DNA of 7,005 nt from CAJQQY01 sp964352225 (GTDB lineage: Bacteria > Bacteroidota > Bacteroidia > Chitinophagales > Saprospiraceae). The stretch spans positions 1 through 7,005 of the forward strand of contig CAYGRM010000356.1 of NCBI GenBank assembly GCA_964352225.1, in the 5' to 3' direction. Position numbers and translations under genes: made by a program. The notes below the pieces were generated by a model. It saw only the letters and a list, made by a program, of their open reading frames with translations. It was not told the DNA's origin and made no database searches. This document shows, in pieces, positions 5,129 to 7,005 of the stretch; position 1 is the first letter of the stretch; each line of letters begins with the position of its first letter.

Positions 5129-7005
5129 TCAAAATTTGAAATTATAAGTCAACGAAGGCAACACCGGAAATAACGAAACCTGTTTCGCCTCAAAAGAATC
5201 AGGAATCGAATCCTCATTAGTATCATTAATATCTATGTAAAGGAAAAAAGGATTCCGTCGATCATACGCATTATAAATACTTAAAGTCAAATCAGACGAT
5301 CCCCAAGGATGCCAAAATTTACAAACTACCCCTAAGTCCATCCGATGAAAATTGGGCATTCGAAAATCATTTCTTAATGAATATTCTGGAACCACAAATT
5401 GAGGATTTGATCCAGGAATTCCTTGAACAAAAAATCGACCTATCGGAATCGTCGTCGGTGCACCCGAAGCAAATATCCACGTGGCAGTCAAATTCCATCT
5501 ACGATTTAATTGATACAAAGCCACCACCGACAAATCATGACGGGTATCATAGCGAGGAGGAAAAGGATCGCCATTCCGAATTTCAGGAAATTCTAATTCA
5601 CTCAGGGAAAGGGTATAACCAATCCATCCCGTAAATTTTCCATTCTTTTTTTCCAAATAAAGTTCGTTTCCATAACTCGTCCCGTTGCCAAAAACAAACT
5701 CTCCACTCAAATCATCATTAACAAAAATCTGTGCACCATCACGTAAGTCAACGACTCGGTTTGTCCATTTATAATACACCTCATTGGTCAATAAAAGGTC
5801 ATCGGTGATCGACCAACTGACTCCAGCTGCAAATTGATTACTCCGTTGTGGCGTCGCAACAATATCTGTCGGATACCAAATATCGGTGGGCAAACTTGCT
5901 CCTGAAGTAGAAACTAAGTGAACATATTGAGACATGTTCGTGTAACTTGCTTTTAGAGAAAGACTAGGATTCAAACTATATTTTGCAGAAAATCGAGGTT
6001 CAATCCCGCCAAAGAATTTTTCATTATAAAATCCTGAAAGTCTTATTCCATAATTGATTTTCCATTTTTCATTGATTTCAAAATCGTCGGCAAAGTATCC
6101 AGCAAAAGAATTACCAGTAAAATTTTGCCCTGCGGTGAAATTAAAAGAACCTTCATCGTCACCAAATTGAAGTCGACCAATCTCAAATAGATGACGGGTG
6201 AAGTCAATTCCAAAGCGAATATTATGTTGGTTATTGGGTTTGAAAAAGAAGTTTTGTTTTATTGCATAATCGCGAATTCCAGAAGTTAAAGTAAACGTGG
6301 CAATGTCTCCAAAGCGATTTCTAAACTTATAATTATAGTCCGAAATGGTAAAAGAAAGATTGGAAAAAAATCGCGGATTGATAATTCGATTCCAACGTAA
6401 AGTACTGGCAGTATTTCCCCAATTAAAATTTATATCAATTTGATCATCTTGGAATTTAAAAAAATCACGCCCTAAATATCCACTCCAATAAATTTTATTT
6501 TTATCATTTATTTCATAATTCATTTTTGCATTCAAGTCATAAAAAAAATAATCAGGAATGGGATTAAAATCTTCATCGCCTGCCCGCGCATTATTGATTT
6601 GACTAGTGATAAGATCAACGTAAGTTCTTCGACCAGATACCATGAACGAACTTTTGTCTTTTTTCAAGGGGCCTTCCAGAGTTAACCTTGAGGCAATAAT
6701 TCCAACACCACCAGCCCCTGAAAATTCTTTTTTGTTGCCTTCATTTAATTTGACATCAATGACCGATGACAATCGACCACCATATTGAGCAGGAAATCCA
6801 CCTTTGTACAATTGAACATCTTTGACGGCATCAGAATTAAATGTGCTAAAAAAACCAAATAAGTGAGAAGGATTATAAATGACTGCTTCATCTAAAATAA
6901 ATAAATTTTGATCCGGACTTCCACCTCTCACGACGACTCCCGAAGTTCCTACTCCACCACTTTTGATTCCAGGTTTTAGTTGTAAAGTTTTGATAATATC
7001 GACTT
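5129..7005 (-). CDS. TonB-dependent outer-membrane receptor, C-terminal part (N-terminus off the right edge)
   Basis: An open frame runs from the right edge to a TAA at 5131-5129, giving 624 complete codons. It starts inside the plug domain (IIKTLQLKPGIKSGGVGTSG), so the GTG at 6931 is internal and not the true start. Plug motifs (visible residue numbers): VRGGSPDQNLFILDE at 25-39, IYNPSHLFGFFSTFN at 42-56 and YKGGFPAQYGGRLSSVIDV at 66-84. From about residue 100 the sequence has the alternating aromatic strands of a 22-stranded barrel. It ends with YDRRNPFFLY at 580-589 and SLFPVLPSLTYNFKF; the terminal Phe is the usual outer-membrane insertion signal. Such receptors import large or scarce substrates using TonB-ExbBD energy; the substrate cannot be told. 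A signal peptide and a carboxypeptidase-like or STN domain would be expected upstream. No SusD-like partner is present, and the next gene downstream is the oppositely oriented channel. An acidic loop near residues 591-602 is described separately. Confidence 0.94.
   Translation of the reverse strand, partial: VDIIKTLQLKPGIKSGGVGTSGVVVRGGSPDQNLFILDEAVIYNPSHLFGFFSTFNSDAVKDVQLYKGGFPAQYGGRLSSVIDVKLNEGNKKEFSGAGGVGIIASRLTLEGPLKKDKSSFMVSGRRTYVDLITSQINNARAGDEDFNPIPDYFFYDLNAKMNYEINDKNKIYWSGYLGRDFFKFQDDQIDINFNWGNTASTLRWNRIINPRFFSNLSFTISDYNYKFRNRFGDIATFTLTSGIRDYAIKQNFFFKPNNQHNIRFGIDFTRHLFEIGRLQFGDDEGSFNFTAGQNFTGNSFAGYFADDFEINEKWKINYGIRLSGFYNEKFFGGIEPRFSAKYSLNPSLSLKASYTNMSQYVHLVSTSGASLPTDIWYPTDIVATPQRSNQFAAGVSWSITDDLLLTNEVYYKWTNRVVDLRDGAQIFVNDDLSGEFVFGNGTSYGNELYLEKKNGKFTGWIGYTLSLSELEFPEIRNGDPFPPRYDTRHDLSVVALYQLNRRWNLTATWIFASGAPTTIPIGRFFVQGIPGSNPQFVVPEYSLRNDFRMPNFHRMDLGVVCKFWHPWGSSDLTLSIYNAYDRRNPFFLYIDINDTNEDSIPDSFEAKQVSLFPVLPSLTYNFKF

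Noticed and set aside
5377..5634. Plus-strand 85-codon open frame
   Set aside because: It is antisense to the C-terminal barrel of the TonB receptor and shows no family resemblance.
6929..6931. GTG as the start of the TonB receptor
   Set aside because: The frame continues upstream to the window edge with plug-domain sequence, so the GTG is an internal Val codon.

Overview
The window is AT-rich DNA from a member of the Bacteroidota, probably a Saprospiria- or Chitinophagia-like environmental bacterium. The signs are a secreted protein with a type IX secretion (T9SS) type B C-terminal sorting domain, a Bacteroidota-style TonB-dependent receptor ending in Phe, a probable TlpA-type thioredoxin precursor, and starts preceded by A/T-rich leaders rather than Shine-Dalgarno sequences. 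The lineage is an inference from protein style; there is no rRNA or other marker gene.

Layout from left to right. (1) 1-736, minus: the N-terminal 245 codons of an exported protein resembling DUF4369/TlpA-type thiol-disulfide oxidoreductases; the C-terminus lies beyond the left edge. (2) 760-797: a perfect 15-bp hairpin with T-tracts, a terminator for the gene to its right. (3) 833-3538, minus: a complete 901-residue T9SS cargo protein with a signal peptide, a beta-propeller-like N-terminal half, one PKD domain, five Cys-paired Ig-like repeats and a type B sorting domain. (4) 3539-4105: a 567-bp divergent intergenic region with small inverted repeats but no convincing gene. (5) 4106-4879, plus: a complete six-helix voltage-gated potassium channel with a short Cys-rich tail. 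(6) 4880-5128: a convergent intergenic region with weak hairpins. (7) 5129-7005, minus: the C-terminal 624 residues of a TonB-dependent outer-membrane receptor, whose N-terminus lies beyond the right edge.

The genes do not form an obvious operon. The T9SS cargo and the thioredoxin-like gene are co-directional but separated by a terminator. The channel stands alone between two oppositely oriented genes. What three of the proteins share is the cell envelope: a surface or secreted adhesin-like protein, a probably periplasmic redox protein and an outer-membrane receptor, with the channel in the inner membrane. I see no CRISPR array, tRNA, rRNA, insertion sequence, phage gene or defence system, and no strong candidate for a new system. 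The points most worth checking are the metal-ligand-like tail of the channel, the calcium-loop-like insertion in the last extracellular loop of the receptor, and the terminator placed just ahead of the thioredoxin-like gene.
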